From Sipunculus nudus (lineage: Eukaryota > Annelida > Sipuncula > Golfingiida > Sipunculidae), in NCBI GenBank assembly GCA_026874595.1, contig CM049310.1:432001-496000 (forward strand): a stretch of DNA of 64,000 bases, written 5' to 3'. This document shows positions 1-11,583 of the stretch, piece by piece. The number at the start of each line of letters is the position of its first letter. Position 1 is the stretch's first letter. The notes beneath the pieces are model-generated. The model worked only from the letters and a program-made list of their open reading frames with translations. It made no database searches and had not been told where the DNA came from. The position numbers and the translations under genes are program-made.

Positions 1-180
1 CGTGGTGACAAGGCATCAAGTTACCTCTGGACATCCTCTATGGTATACAGATGTTCCGTGCGTGGTGACAAGGCATCAATTTAGCTCTGGACATCCTCTA
101 TGGTATACAGATGTTCCGTGCTTGGTGACAAGGCATCAAGTTAGCTCTCGACATCCTCTATGGTATACAGATGTCCCGTG

Positions 181-240
181 CGTGGTGACAAGGCATCAAG
201 TTAGCTCTGGACATCCTCTATGGTATACAGATGTTCCGTG
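181..240. repeat. Reference consensus monomer
   Basis: This copy matches the majority base at each site I compared and serves for numbering: position 1 is the c of cgtgg, position 60 the g that ends ttccgtg. Composition is 29 G+C of 60. It has CpG dinucleotides at 1-2 and 57-58, a palindromic gtatac at 43-48, and a short inverted pair, acatc at 31-35 and gatgt at 50-54. Of the forward frames, the one starting at position 2 is open; the other two have a TAG at 22-24 and a TGA at 6-8. Confidence 0.95.
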
Positions 241-282
241 CTTGGTGACAAGGCATCAAGTTAGCTCTCGACATCCTCTATG

Positions 283-288
283 GTAGTA
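283..288. repeat. gta duplication (63-bp monomer), class 1
   Basis: tggtagtatac replaces tggtatac. Class 1 means it is preceded by ctctcgacatcc and followed by gtgcggggtgac. The next monomer carries caacttagc and cctatatgg, shared only with 6,291. In the open frame the extra codon is TAG. Confidence 0.95.
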
Positions 289-660
289 TACAGATGTTCC
301 GTGCGGGGTGACAAGGCATCAACTTAGCTCTGGACATCCTATATGGTATACAGATGTTCCGTGCGTGGTGACAAGGCATCAAGTTAGCTCTGGACATCCT
401 CTATGGTATACAGATGTTCCGTGCGTGGTGACAAGGCATCAAGTTAGCTCTGGACATCCTCTATGGTATACAGATGTTCCGTGCGTGGTGACAAGGCATC
501 AAGTTAGCTCTGGACATCCTCTATGGTATACAGATGTTCCGTGCGTGGTGACAAGGCAACAAGTTAGCTCTCGATATCCTCTATGGTATACAGATGTTCC
601 GTGCGTGGTGACAAGGCATCAATTTAGCTCTGGACATCCTCTATGGTATACAGATGTTCC

Positions 661-2990
661 GTGCTTGGTGACAAGGCATCAAGTTAGCTCTGGACACCCT
701 CTATGGAATACAGATGTTCCTTGCGTGGTGACAAGGCAACAAGTTAGCTCTCGATGTCCTCTATGGTATACAGATGTTCCGTGCGTGGTGACAAGGCATC
801 AAGTTAGCTCTGGACATCCTCTATGATATACAGATGTTCCGTGCGTGGTGACAAGGCAACAAGTTAGCTCTCGATATCCTCTATGGTATACAGATGTTCC
901 GTGCGTGATGACAAGGCATCAAGTTAGCTCTGGACATCCTCTATGGTATACAGATGTTCCGTGCGTGGTGACAAGGCATCAAGTTAGCTCTGGACATCCT
1001 CTATGGTATACAGATGTTCCGTGCTTGGTGACAAGGCATCAAGTTAGCTCTGGACATCCTCTATGGTATACAGATGTTCCGTGCGTGGTGACAAGGCAAC
1101 AAGTTAGCTCTCGATATCCTCTATGGTGTACAGATGTTCCGTGCGTGGTGACAAGGCATCAAGTTAGCTCTGGACATCCTCTATGGTATACAGATGTTCC
1201 GTGCGTGGTGACAAGACATCAAGTTAGCTCTCGACATCCTCTATGGTATACAGATGTTCCGTGCGTGGTGACAAGGCAACAAGTTAGCGCTCGATATCCT
1301 CTATGGTATACAGATGTTCCGTGCGTGGTGACAAGGCATCAAGTTAGCTCTGGACATCCTCTATGGTATACAGATGTTCCGTGCGTGGTGACAAGGCATC
1401 AAGTTAGCTCTGGACATCCTCTATGGTATACAGATGTTCCGTGGGTGGTGACAAGGCATCAAGTTAGCTCTCGATATCCGCTATGGTATACAGATGTTCC
1501 GTGCGTGGTGACAAGGCATCAAGTTAGCTCTGGACATCCTCTATGGTATACAGATGTTCCGTGCTTGGTGACAAGGCATCAAGTTAGCTCTGGACATCCT
1601 CTATGGTATACAGATGTTCCGTGCGTGGTGACAAGGCAACAAGTTAGCTCTCGACATCCTCTATAGTGTACAGATGTTCCGTGCGTGGTGACAAGGCATC
1701 AAGTTAGCTCTCGACATCCTCTATGGTATACAGATGTTCCGTGCGTGGTGACAAGGCATCAAGTTAGCTCTCGACATCCTCTATGGTATACAGATGTTCC
1801 GTGCGTGGTGACAAGGCAACAAGTTAGCTCTCGATATCCTCTATGGTATACAGATGTTCCGTGCGTGGTGACAAGGCATCAAGTTAGCTCTGGACATCCT
1901 CTATGGTATACAGATGTTCCGTGCGTGGTGACAAGGCATCAAGTTAGCTCTGGACATCCTCTATGGTATACAGATGTTCCGTGCGTGGTGACAAGGTATC
2001 AAGTTAGCTCTGGACATCCTCTATGGTATACAGATGTTCCGTGCGTGGTGACAAGGCATCAAGTTAGCTCTGGACATCCTCTATGGTATACAGATGTTCC
2101 GTGCGTGGTTACAAGGCATCAAGTTAGCTCTCGACATCCTCTATGGTATACAGATGTTCTGTGGGTGGTGACAAGGCATCAAGTTAGCTCTGGACATCCT
2201 CTATGGTATACAGATGTTCCGTGCGTGGTGACAAGGCAACAAGTTAGCTCTCGATATCCTCTATGGTATACAGATGTTCTGTGCGTGGTGACAAGGCATC
2301 AAGTCAGCTCTGGACATCCTCTAGGGTATACAGATGTTCCGTGCGTGGTGACAAGGCAACAAGTTAGCTCTGGACATCCTCTATGGTATACAGATGTTCC
2401 GTGCGTGGTGACAAGGCAACAAGTTAGATTTCGACATCCTCTATGGTATACAGATGTTCCGTGCGTGGTGACCAGGCAACAAGTTAGCTCTCGACATCCT
2501 CTATGGTATACAGATGTTCCGTGCGTGGTGACAAGGCATCAAGTTAGCTCTGGACATCCTCTATGGTATACAGATGTTCCGTGCGTGGTGACAAGGCAGC
2601 AAGTTAGCTCTGGACATCCTCTATGGTATACAGATGTTCCGTGCTTGGTGACAAGGCAACAAGTTGGCTCTGGACATCCTCTATGGTATACAGATGTTCC
2701 GTGCGTGGTGACAAGGCAACAAGTTAGCTCTCGATATTCTCTATGGTGTACAGATGTTCCGTGCGTGGTGACAAGGCATCAAGTTAGCTCTGGACATCCT
2801 CTATGGTATACAGATGTTCCGTGCGTGGTGACAAGACATCAAGTTAGCTCTCGACATCCTCTATGGTATACAGATGTTCCGTGCGTGGTGACAAGGCAAC
2901 AAGTTAGCGCTCGATATCCTCTATGGTATACAGATGTTCCGTGCGTGGTGACAAGGCATCAAGTTAGCTCTGGACATCCTCTATGGTATA
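661..2990. repeat. HOR block E, copy 1 (2.3 kb)
   Basis: Matches 12,195-14,524 at a constant offset of 11,534 bp. Shared ordered landmarks are gacacccctcta-type with ggaata (693), ttgcg plus gatgtcc (721), tatgatat (823), gtgatgac (906), gcgctcg (1,288), aaggtatc (1,994), gttctgtggg (2,157), ctagggta (2,322), agatttcg (2,427) and gatattctc (2,733). I count about eight substitutions between the copies, so this is an older copy pair than the tandem ones. Confidence 0.8.
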
Positions 2991-3825
2991 CAGATGTTCC
3001 GTCCTTGGTGACAAGGCATCAAGTTAGCTCTGGACATCCTCTATGGTATACAGATGTTCCGTGCGTGGTGACAAGGCAACAAGTTAGCTCTCGACATCCT
3101 CTATGGTGTACAGATGTTCCGTGCGTGGTGACAAGGCATCAAGTTAGCTCTCGACATCCTCTATGGTATACAGATGTTCCGTGCGTGGTGACAAGGCATC
3201 AAGTTAGCTCTCGGCATCCTCTATGGTATACAGATGTTCCGTGCGTGGTGACAAGGCAACAAGTTAGCTCTCGATATCCTCTATGGTATACAGATGTTCC
3301 GTGCGTGGTGACAAGGCATCAAGTTAGCTCTGGACATCCTCTATGGTATACAGATGTTCCGTGCGTGGTGACAAGGCATCAAGTTAGCTCTGGACATCCT
3401 CTATGGTATACAGATGTTCCGTGCGTGGTGACAAGGTATCAAGTTAGCTCTGGACATCCTCTATGGTATACAGATGTTCCGTGCGTGGTGACAAGGCATC
3501 AAGGTAGCTCTGGACATCCTCTATGGTATACAGATGTTCCGTGCGTGGTGACAAGGCAACAAGTTAGCTCTCGATATCCTCTATGGTATACAGATGTTCC
3601 GTGCGTGGTGACAAGGCATCAATTTAGCTCTGGACATCCTCTATGGTATACAGATGTTCCGTGCTTGGTGACAAGGCATCAAGTTAGCTCTCGACATCCT
3701 CTATGGTATACAGATGTCCCGTGCGTGGTGACAAGGCATCAAGTTAGCTCTGGACATCCTCTATGGTATACAGATGTTCCGTGCTTGGTGACAAGGCATC
3801 AAGTTAGCTCTCGACATCCTCTATG

Positions 3826-3831
3826 GTAGTA
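3826..3831. repeat. gta duplication, class 1
   Basis: Preceded by ctctcgacatcc and followed by gcggggtgac. The next monomer has the usual caagttagc, unlike 283. Confidence 0.95.
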
Positions 3832-4308
3832 TACAGATGTTCCGTGCGGGGTGACAAGGCATCAAGTTAGCTCTGGACATCCTCTATGGTATACAGATGT
3901 TCCGTGCGTGGTGACAAGGCATCAAGTTAGCTTTGGACATCCTCTATGGTATACAGATGTTCCGTGCGTGGTGACAAGGCATCAAGTTAGCTCTGGACAT
4001 CCTCTATGGTATACAGATGTTCCGTGCGTGGTGACAAGGCAACAAGTTAGCTCTCGATATCCTCTATGGTATACAGATGTTCCGTGCGTGGTGACAAGGC
4101 ATCAATTTAGCTCTGGACATCCTCCATGGTATACAGATGTTCCGTGCTTGGTGACAAGGCATCAAGTTAGCTCTCGACATCCTCTATGGTATACAGATGT
4201 CCCGTGCGTGGTGACAAGGCATCAAGTTAGCTCTGGACATCCTCTATGGTATACAGATGTTCCGTGCTTGGTGACAAGGCATCAAGTTAGCTATCGACAT
4301 CCTCTATG

Positions 4309-4314
4309 GTAGTA
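4309..4314. repeat. gta duplication, class 2
   Basis: Preceded by ctatcgacatcc and followed by gcgtggtgac. This pairing defines class 2. It lies eight monomers after the class 1 case at 3,826. Confidence 0.95.
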
Positions 4315-5886
4315 TACAGATGTTCCGTGCGTGGTGACAAGGCATCAAGTTAGCTCTGGACATCCTCTATGGTATACAGATGTTCCGTGCGTGGTGACAA
4401 GGCATCAAGTTAGCTCTGGACATCCTCCATGGTATACAGATGTTCCGTGCGTGGTGACAAGGCATCAAGTTAGCTCTGGACATCCTCTATGGTATACAGA
4501 TGTTCCATGCGTGGTGACAAGGCATCAAGTAAGCTCTGGACATCCTCTATGGTATACAGATGTTCCGTGCGTGGTTACAAGGCATCAAGTTAGCTCTCGA
4601 CATCCTCTATGGTATACAGATGTTCCGTGGGTGGTGACAAGGCATCAAGTTAGCTCTGGACATCCTCTATGTTATACAGATGTTCCGTGCTTGGTGACAA
4701 GGCATCAAGTTAGCTCTGGACATCCTCTATGATATACAGATGTTCCGTGCGTGGTGACAAGGCAACAAGTTAGCTCTCGATATCCTCTATGGTATACAGA
4801 TGTTCCGTGCGTGATGACAAGGCATCAAGTTAGCTCTGGACATCCTCTATGGTATACAGATGTTCCGTGCGTGGTGACAAGGCAGCAAGTTAGGTCTGGA
4901 CATCCTCTATGGTATACAGATGTTCCGTGCTTGGTGACAAGGCATCAAGTTAGATTTCGACATCCTCTATGGTATACAGATGTTCCGTGCGTGGTGACAA
5001 GGCAACAAGTTAGCTCTCGATATCCTCTATGGTGTACAGATGTTCCGTGCGTGGTGACAAGGCATCAAGTTAGCTCTGGACATCCTCTATGGTATACAGA
5101 TGTTCCGTGCGTGGTGACAAGACATCAAGTTAGCTCTCGACATCCTCTATGGTATACAGATGTTCCGTGCGTGGTGAGAAGGCATCAAGTTAGCTCTGGA
5201 CATCCTCTATGGTCTACAGATGTTCCGTGGGTGGTGACAAGGCATCAAGTTAGCTCTCGATATCCGCTATGGTATACAGATGTTCCGTGCGTGGTGACAA
5301 GGCATCAAGTTAGCTCTGGACATCCTCTATGGTATACAGATGTTCCGTCCTTGGTGACAAGGCATCAAGTTAGCTCTGGACATCCTTTATGGTATACAGA
5401 TGTTCCGTGCGTGGTGACAAGGCAACAAGTTAGCTCTCGACATCCTCTATGGTGTACAGATGTTCCGTGCGTGGTGACAAGGCATCAAGTTAGCTCTCGA
5501 CATCCTCTATGGTATACAGATGTTCCGTGCGTGGTGACAAGGCATCAAGTTAGCTCTCGACATCCTCTATGGTATACAGATGTTCCGTGCGTGGTGACAA
5601 GGCAACAAGTTAGCTCTCGATATCCTCTATGGTATACAGATGTTCCGTGCGTGGTGACAAGGCATCAAGTTAGCTCTGGACATCCTCTATGGTATACAGA
5701 TGTTCCGTGCGTGGTGACAAGGCATCAAGTTAGCTCTGGACATCCTCTATGGTATACAGATGTTCCGTGCGTGGTGACAAGGTATCAAGTTAGCTCTGGA
5801 CATCCTCTATGGTATACAGATGTTCCGTGCGTGGTGACAAGGCATCAAGGTAGCTCTGGACATCCTCTATGGTATACAGATGTTCC

Positions 5887-5900
5887 GTGCGTGGTACAAG
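5887..5900. repeat. 59-bp monomer with 1-bp deletion
   Basis: Reads gtgcgtggtacaag at about 5,887-5,900. The monomer at this place in related HORs (24,181; 32,701) reads gtggttacaag, so loss of one t is the simplest explanation. It shifts the open frame, and the translation leaves the repeat pattern here. Confidence 0.9.
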
Positions 5901-6290
5901 GCATCAAGTTAGCTCTCGACATCCTCTATGGTATACAGATGTTCTGTGGGTGGTGACAAGGCATCAAGTTAGCTCTGGACATCCTCTATGGTATACAGAT
6001 GTTCCGTGCGTGGTGACAAGGCAACAAGTTAGCTCTCGATATCCTCTATGGTATACAGATGTTCTGTGCGTGGTGACAAGGCATCAAGTCAGCTCTGGAC
6101 ATCCTCTAGGGTATACAGATGTTCCGTGCGTGGTGACAAGGCAACAAGTTAGTTCTGGACATCCTCTATGGTATACAGATGTTCCGTGCGTGGTGACAAG
6201 GCAACAAGTTAGATTTCGACATCCTCTATGGTATACAGATGTTCCGTGCGTGGTGACCAGGCAACAAGTTAGCTCTCGACATCCTCTATG

Positions 6291-6296
6291 GTAGTA
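6291..6296. repeat. gta duplication, class 1, in a chimeric monomer
   Basis: Here the 63-bp monomer begins with ggtgaccaggcaac, which belongs to a different monomer type (compare 2,461 and 13,981), and ends like class 1. An exchange inside the monomer, between about 6,267 and 6,291, explains it. Followed by gcggggtgac and caacttagc as at 283. Confidence 0.93.
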
Positions 6297-6833
6297 TACA
6301 GATGTTCCGTGCGGGGTGACAAGGCATCAACTTAGCTCTGGACATCCTATATGGTATACAGATGTTCCGTGCGTGGTGACAAGGCATCAAGTTAGCTCTG
6401 GACATCCTCTATGGTATACAGATGTTCCGTGCGTGGTGACAAGGCATCAAGTTAGCTCTGGACATCCTCTATGGTATACAGATGTTCCGTGCGTGGTGAC
6501 AAGGCATCAAGTTAGCTCTGGACATCCTCTATGGTATACAGATGTTCCGTGCGTGGTGACAAGGCAACAAGTTAGCTCTCGATATCCTCTATGGTATACA
6601 GATGTTCCGTGCGTGGTGACAAGGCATCAATTTAGCTCTGGACATCCTCTATGGTATACAGATGTTCCGTGCTTGGTGACAAGGCATCAAGTTAGCTCTC
6701 GACATCCTCTATGGTATACAGATGTCCCGTGCGTGGTGACAAGGCATCAAGTTAGCTCTGGACATCCTCTATGGTATACAGATGTTCCGTGCTTGGTGAC
6801 AAGGCATCAAGTTAGCTATCGACATCCTCTATG

Positions 6834-6839
6834 GTAGTA
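6834..6839. repeat. gta duplication, class 2
   Basis: Preceded by ctatcgac. The following monomer has ccatggtataaag, shared with 11,217 only. Confidence 0.95.
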
Positions 6840-7200
6840 TACAGATGTTCCGTGCGTGGTGACAAGGCATCAAGTTAGCTCTGGACATCCTCCATGGTAT
6901 AAAGATGTTCCGTGCGTGGTGACAAGGCATCAAGTTAGCTCTGGACATCCTCTATGGTATACAGATGTTCCATGCGAGGTGACAAGGCATCAAGTTAGCT
7001 CTCGACATCCTCTATGGTATACAGATGTTCCATGCGTGGTGACAAGGCATCAAGTAAGCTCTGGACATCCTCTATGGTATACAGATGTTCCGTGCGTGGT
7101 CACAAGGCATCAAGTTAGCTCTCGACATCCTCTATGGTATACAGATGTTCCGTGGGTGGTGACAAGGCATCAAGTTAGCTCTGGACATCCTCTATGGTAT

Positions 7201-9120
7201 ACAGATGTTCCGTGCGTGGTGACAAGGCAACAAGTTAGCTCTCAATATCCTCTATGGTATACAGATGTTCCGTGCGTGGTGACAAGGCATCAAGTCAGCT
7301 CTGGACATCCTCTAGGGTATACAGATGTTCCGTGCGTGGTGACAAGGCAACAAGTTAGCTCTGGACATCCTCTATGGTATACAGATGTTCCGTGCGTGGT
7401 GACAAGGCAACAAGTTAGCTTTCGACATCCTCTATGGTATACAGATGTTCCGTCCGTGGTGACCAGGCAACAAGATAGCTCTGGACATCCTCTATGGTAT
7501 ACAGATGTTCCGTGCGTGGTGACAAGGCATCAAGTTAGCTCTAGACATCCTCTATGGTATACAGATGTTCCGTGCGTGGTGACAAGGCAACAAGTTAGCT
7601 CTGGACATCCTCTATGGTATACAGATGTTCCGTGCGTGGTGACAAGGCAACAAGTTAGCTCTGGACATCCTCTATGGTATACAGATGTTCCGTGCGTGGT
7701 GACAAGGCAACAAGTTAGCTCTAGATATCCTCTATGGTATACAGATGTTCCGTGCGTGGTGACAAGGCAACAAGTTAGCTCTCGATATCCTCTATGGTAT
7801 ACAGATGTTCCGTGCGTGGTGACAAGGCATCAAGTTAGCTCTGGACACCCTCTATGGAATACAGATGTTCCTTGCGTGGTGACAAGGCAACAAGTTAGCT
7901 CTCGATGTCCTCTATGGTATACAGATGTTCCGTGCGTGGTGACAAGGCATCAAGTTAGCTCTGGACATCCTCTATGTTATACAGATGTTCCGTGCGTGGT
8001 GACAAGGCAACAAGTTAGCTCTCGATATCCTCTATGGTATACAGATGTTCCGTGCGTGATGACAAGGCATCAAGTTAGCTCTGGACATCCTCTATGGTAT
8101 ACAGATGTTCCGTGCGTGGTGACAAGGCATCAAGTTAGCTCTGGACATCCTCTATGGTATACAGATGTTCCGTGCTTGGTGACAAGGCATCAAGTTAGCT
8201 CTGGACATCCTCTATGGTATACAGATGTTCCGTGCGTGGTGACAAGGCAACAAGTTAGCTCTCGATATCCTCTATAGTGTACAGATGTTCCGTGCGTGGT
8301 GACAAGGCATCAAGTTAGCTCTGGACATCCTCTATGGTATACAGATGTTCCGTGCGTGGTGACAAGACATCAAGTTAGCTCTCGACATCCTCTATGGTAT
8401 ACAGATGTTCCGTGCGTGGTGACAAGGCAACAAGTTAGCGCTCGATATCCTCTATGGTATACAGATGTTCCGTGCGTGGTGACAAGGCATCAAGTTAGCT
8501 CTGGACATCCTCTATGGTATACAGATGTTCCGTGCGTGGTGACAAGGCATCAAGTTAGCTCTGGACATCCTCTATGGTATACAGATGTTCCGTGGGTGGT
8601 GACAAGGCATCAAGTTAGCTCTCGATATCCGCTATGGTATACAGATGTTCCGTGCGTGGTGACAAGGCATCAAGTTAGCTCTGGACATCCTCTATGGTAT
8701 ACAGATGTTCCGTGCTTGGTGACAAGGCATCAAGTTAGCTCTGGACATCCTCTATGGTATACAGATGTTCCGTGCGTGGTGACAAGGCAACAAGTTAGCT
8801 CTCGACATCCTCTATAGTGTACAGATGTTCCGTGCGTGGTGACAAGGCATCAAGTTAGCTCTCGACATCCTCTATGGTATACAGATGTTCCGTGCGTGGT
8901 GACAAGGCATCAAGTTAGCTCTCGACATCCTCTATGGTATACAGATGTTCCGTGCGTGGTGACAAGGCAACAAGTTAGCTCTCGATATCCTCTATGGTAT
9001 ACAGATGTTCCGTGCGTGGTGACAAGGCATCAAGTTAGCTCTGGACATCCTCTATGGTATACAGATGTTCCGTGCGTGGTGACAAGGCATCAAGTTAGCT
9101 CTGGACATCCTCTATGGTAT
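7201..9120. repeat. 1,920-bp HOR, copy 1 (32 monomers)
   Basis: Directly followed by an apparently identical copy at 9,121-11,040. Landmarks in order are ctcaatatcc (7,241), agtcagct with ctagggtat (7,294-7,320), agctttcg, cgtccgtggtgaccagg with caagatagc (7,452-7,480), ctagac, ctagatatcc (7,721), ggaatac, ttgcg plus gatgtcc, tatgttat (7,975), gtgatgac, tatagtgt (8,274), aagacatc, gcgctcg, gggtgg plus atccgct, and a second tatagtgt (8,814). Homology begins near 7,156. Confidence 0.9.
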
Positions 9121-11040
9121 ACAGATGTTCCGTGCGTGGTGACAAGGCAACAAGTTAGCTCTCAATATCCTCTATGGTATACAGATGTTCCGTGCGTGGT
9201 GACAAGGCATCAAGTCAGCTCTGGACATCCTCTAGGGTATACAGATGTTCCGTGCGTGGTGACAAGGCAACAAGTTAGCTCTGGACATCCTCTATGGTAT
9301 ACAGATGTTCCGTGCGTGGTGACAAGGCAACAAGTTAGCTTTCGACATCCTCTATGGTATACAGATGTTCCGTCCGTGGTGACCAGGCAACAAGATAGCT
9401 CTGGACATCCTCTATGGTATACAGATGTTCCGTGCGTGGTGACAAGGCATCAAGTTAGCTCTAGACATCCTCTATGGTATACAGATGTTCCGTGCGTGGT
9501 GACAAGGCAACAAGTTAGCTCTGGACATCCTCTATGGTATACAGATGTTCCGTGCGTGGTGACAAGGCAACAAGTTAGCTCTGGACATCCTCTATGGTAT
9601 ACAGATGTTCCGTGCGTGGTGACAAGGCAACAAGTTAGCTCTAGATATCCTCTATGGTATACAGATGTTCCGTGCGTGGTGACAAGGCAACAAGTTAGCT
9701 CTCGATATCCTCTATGGTATACAGATGTTCCGTGCGTGGTGACAAGGCATCAAGTTAGCTCTGGACACCCTCTATGGAATACAGATGTTCCTTGCGTGGT
9801 GACAAGGCAACAAGTTAGCTCTCGATGTCCTCTATGGTATACAGATGTTCCGTGCGTGGTGACAAGGCATCAAGTTAGCTCTGGACATCCTCTATGTTAT
9901 ACAGATGTTCCGTGCGTGGTGACAAGGCAACAAGTTAGCTCTCGATATCCTCTATGGTATACAGATGTTCCGTGCGTGATGACAAGGCATCAAGTTAGCT
10001 CTGGACATCCTCTATGGTATACAGATGTTCCGTGCGTGGTGACAAGGCATCAAGTTAGCTCTGGACATCCTCTATGGTATACAGATGTTCCGTGCTTGGT
10101 GACAAGGCATCAAGTTAGCTCTGGACATCCTCTATGGTATACAGATGTTCCGTGCGTGGTGACAAGGCAACAAGTTAGCTCTCGATATCCTCTATAGTGT
10201 ACAGATGTTCCGTGCGTGGTGACAAGGCATCAAGTTAGCTCTGGACATCCTCTATGGTATACAGATGTTCCGTGCGTGGTGACAAGACATCAAGTTAGCT
10301 CTCGACATCCTCTATGGTATACAGATGTTCCGTGCGTGGTGACAAGGCAACAAGTTAGCGCTCGATATCCTCTATGGTATACAGATGTTCCGTGCGTGGT
10401 GACAAGGCATCAAGTTAGCTCTGGACATCCTCTATGGTATACAGATGTTCCGTGCGTGGTGACAAGGCATCAAGTTAGCTCTGGACATCCTCTATGGTAT
10501 ACAGATGTTCCGTGGGTGGTGACAAGGCATCAAGTTAGCTCTCGATATCCGCTATGGTATACAGATGTTCCGTGCGTGGTGACAAGGCATCAAGTTAGCT
10601 CTGGACATCCTCTATGGTATACAGATGTTCCGTGCTTGGTGACAAGGCATCAAGTTAGCTCTGGACATCCTCTATGGTATACAGATGTTCCGTGCGTGGT
10701 GACAAGGCAACAAGTTAGCTCTCGACATCCTCTATAGTGTACAGATGTTCCGTGCGTGGTGACAAGGCATCAAGTTAGCTCTCGACATCCTCTATGGTAT
10801 ACAGATGTTCCGTGCGTGGTGACAAGGCATCAAGTTAGCTCTCGACATCCTCTATGGTATACAGATGTTCCGTGCGTGGTGACAAGGCAACAAGTTAGCT
10901 CTCGATATCCTCTATGGTATACAGATGTTCCGTGCGTGGTGACAAGGCATCAAGTTAGCTCTGGACATCCTCTATGGTATACAGATGTTCCGTGCGTGGT
11001 GACAAGGCATCAAGTTAGCTCTGGACATCCTCTATGGTAT
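9121..11040. repeat. 1,920-bp HOR, copy 2 (32 monomers)
   Basis: Line-by-line comparison with 7,201-9,120 shows no difference. Homology runs to about 11,082, where copy 2 continues with ctcgatatcc while copy 1 was followed by ctcaatatcc. This places the exchange junction inside monomers rather than at their edges. Confidence 0.9.
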
Positions 11041-11216
11041 ACAGATGTTCCGTGCGTGGTGACAAGGCAACAAGTTAGCTCTCGATATCCTCTATGGTAT
11101 ACAGATGTTCCGTGCGTGGTGACAAGGCATCAATTTAGCTCTGGACATCCTCTATGGTATACAGATGTTCCGTGCTTGGTGACAAGGCATCAAGTTAGCT
11201 ATCGACATCCTCTATG

Positions 11217-11222
11217 GTAGTA
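11217..11222. repeat. gta duplication, class 2
   Basis: Same context as 6,834, including ccatggtataaag (11,275). It has lost the preceding ctcgac/gatgtccc pair of monomers. Confidence 0.95.
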
Positions 11223-11583
11223 TACAGATGTTCCGTGCGTGGTGACAAGGCATCAAGTTAGCTCTGGACATCCTCCATGGTATAAAGATGTTCCGTGCGT
11301 GGTGACAAGGCATCAAGTTAGCTCTGGACATCCTCTATGGTATACAGATGTTCCATGCGAGGTGACAAGGCATCAAGTTAGCTCTGGACATCCTCTATGG
11401 TATACAGATGTTCCATGCGTGGTGACAAGGCATCAAGTAAGCTCTGGACATCCTCTATGGTATACAGATGTTCCGTGCGTGGTCACAAGGCATCAAGTTA
11501 GCTCTCGACATCCTCTATGGTATACAGATGTTCCGTGGGTGGTGACAAGGCATCAAGTTAGCTCTGGACATCCTCTATGGTAT

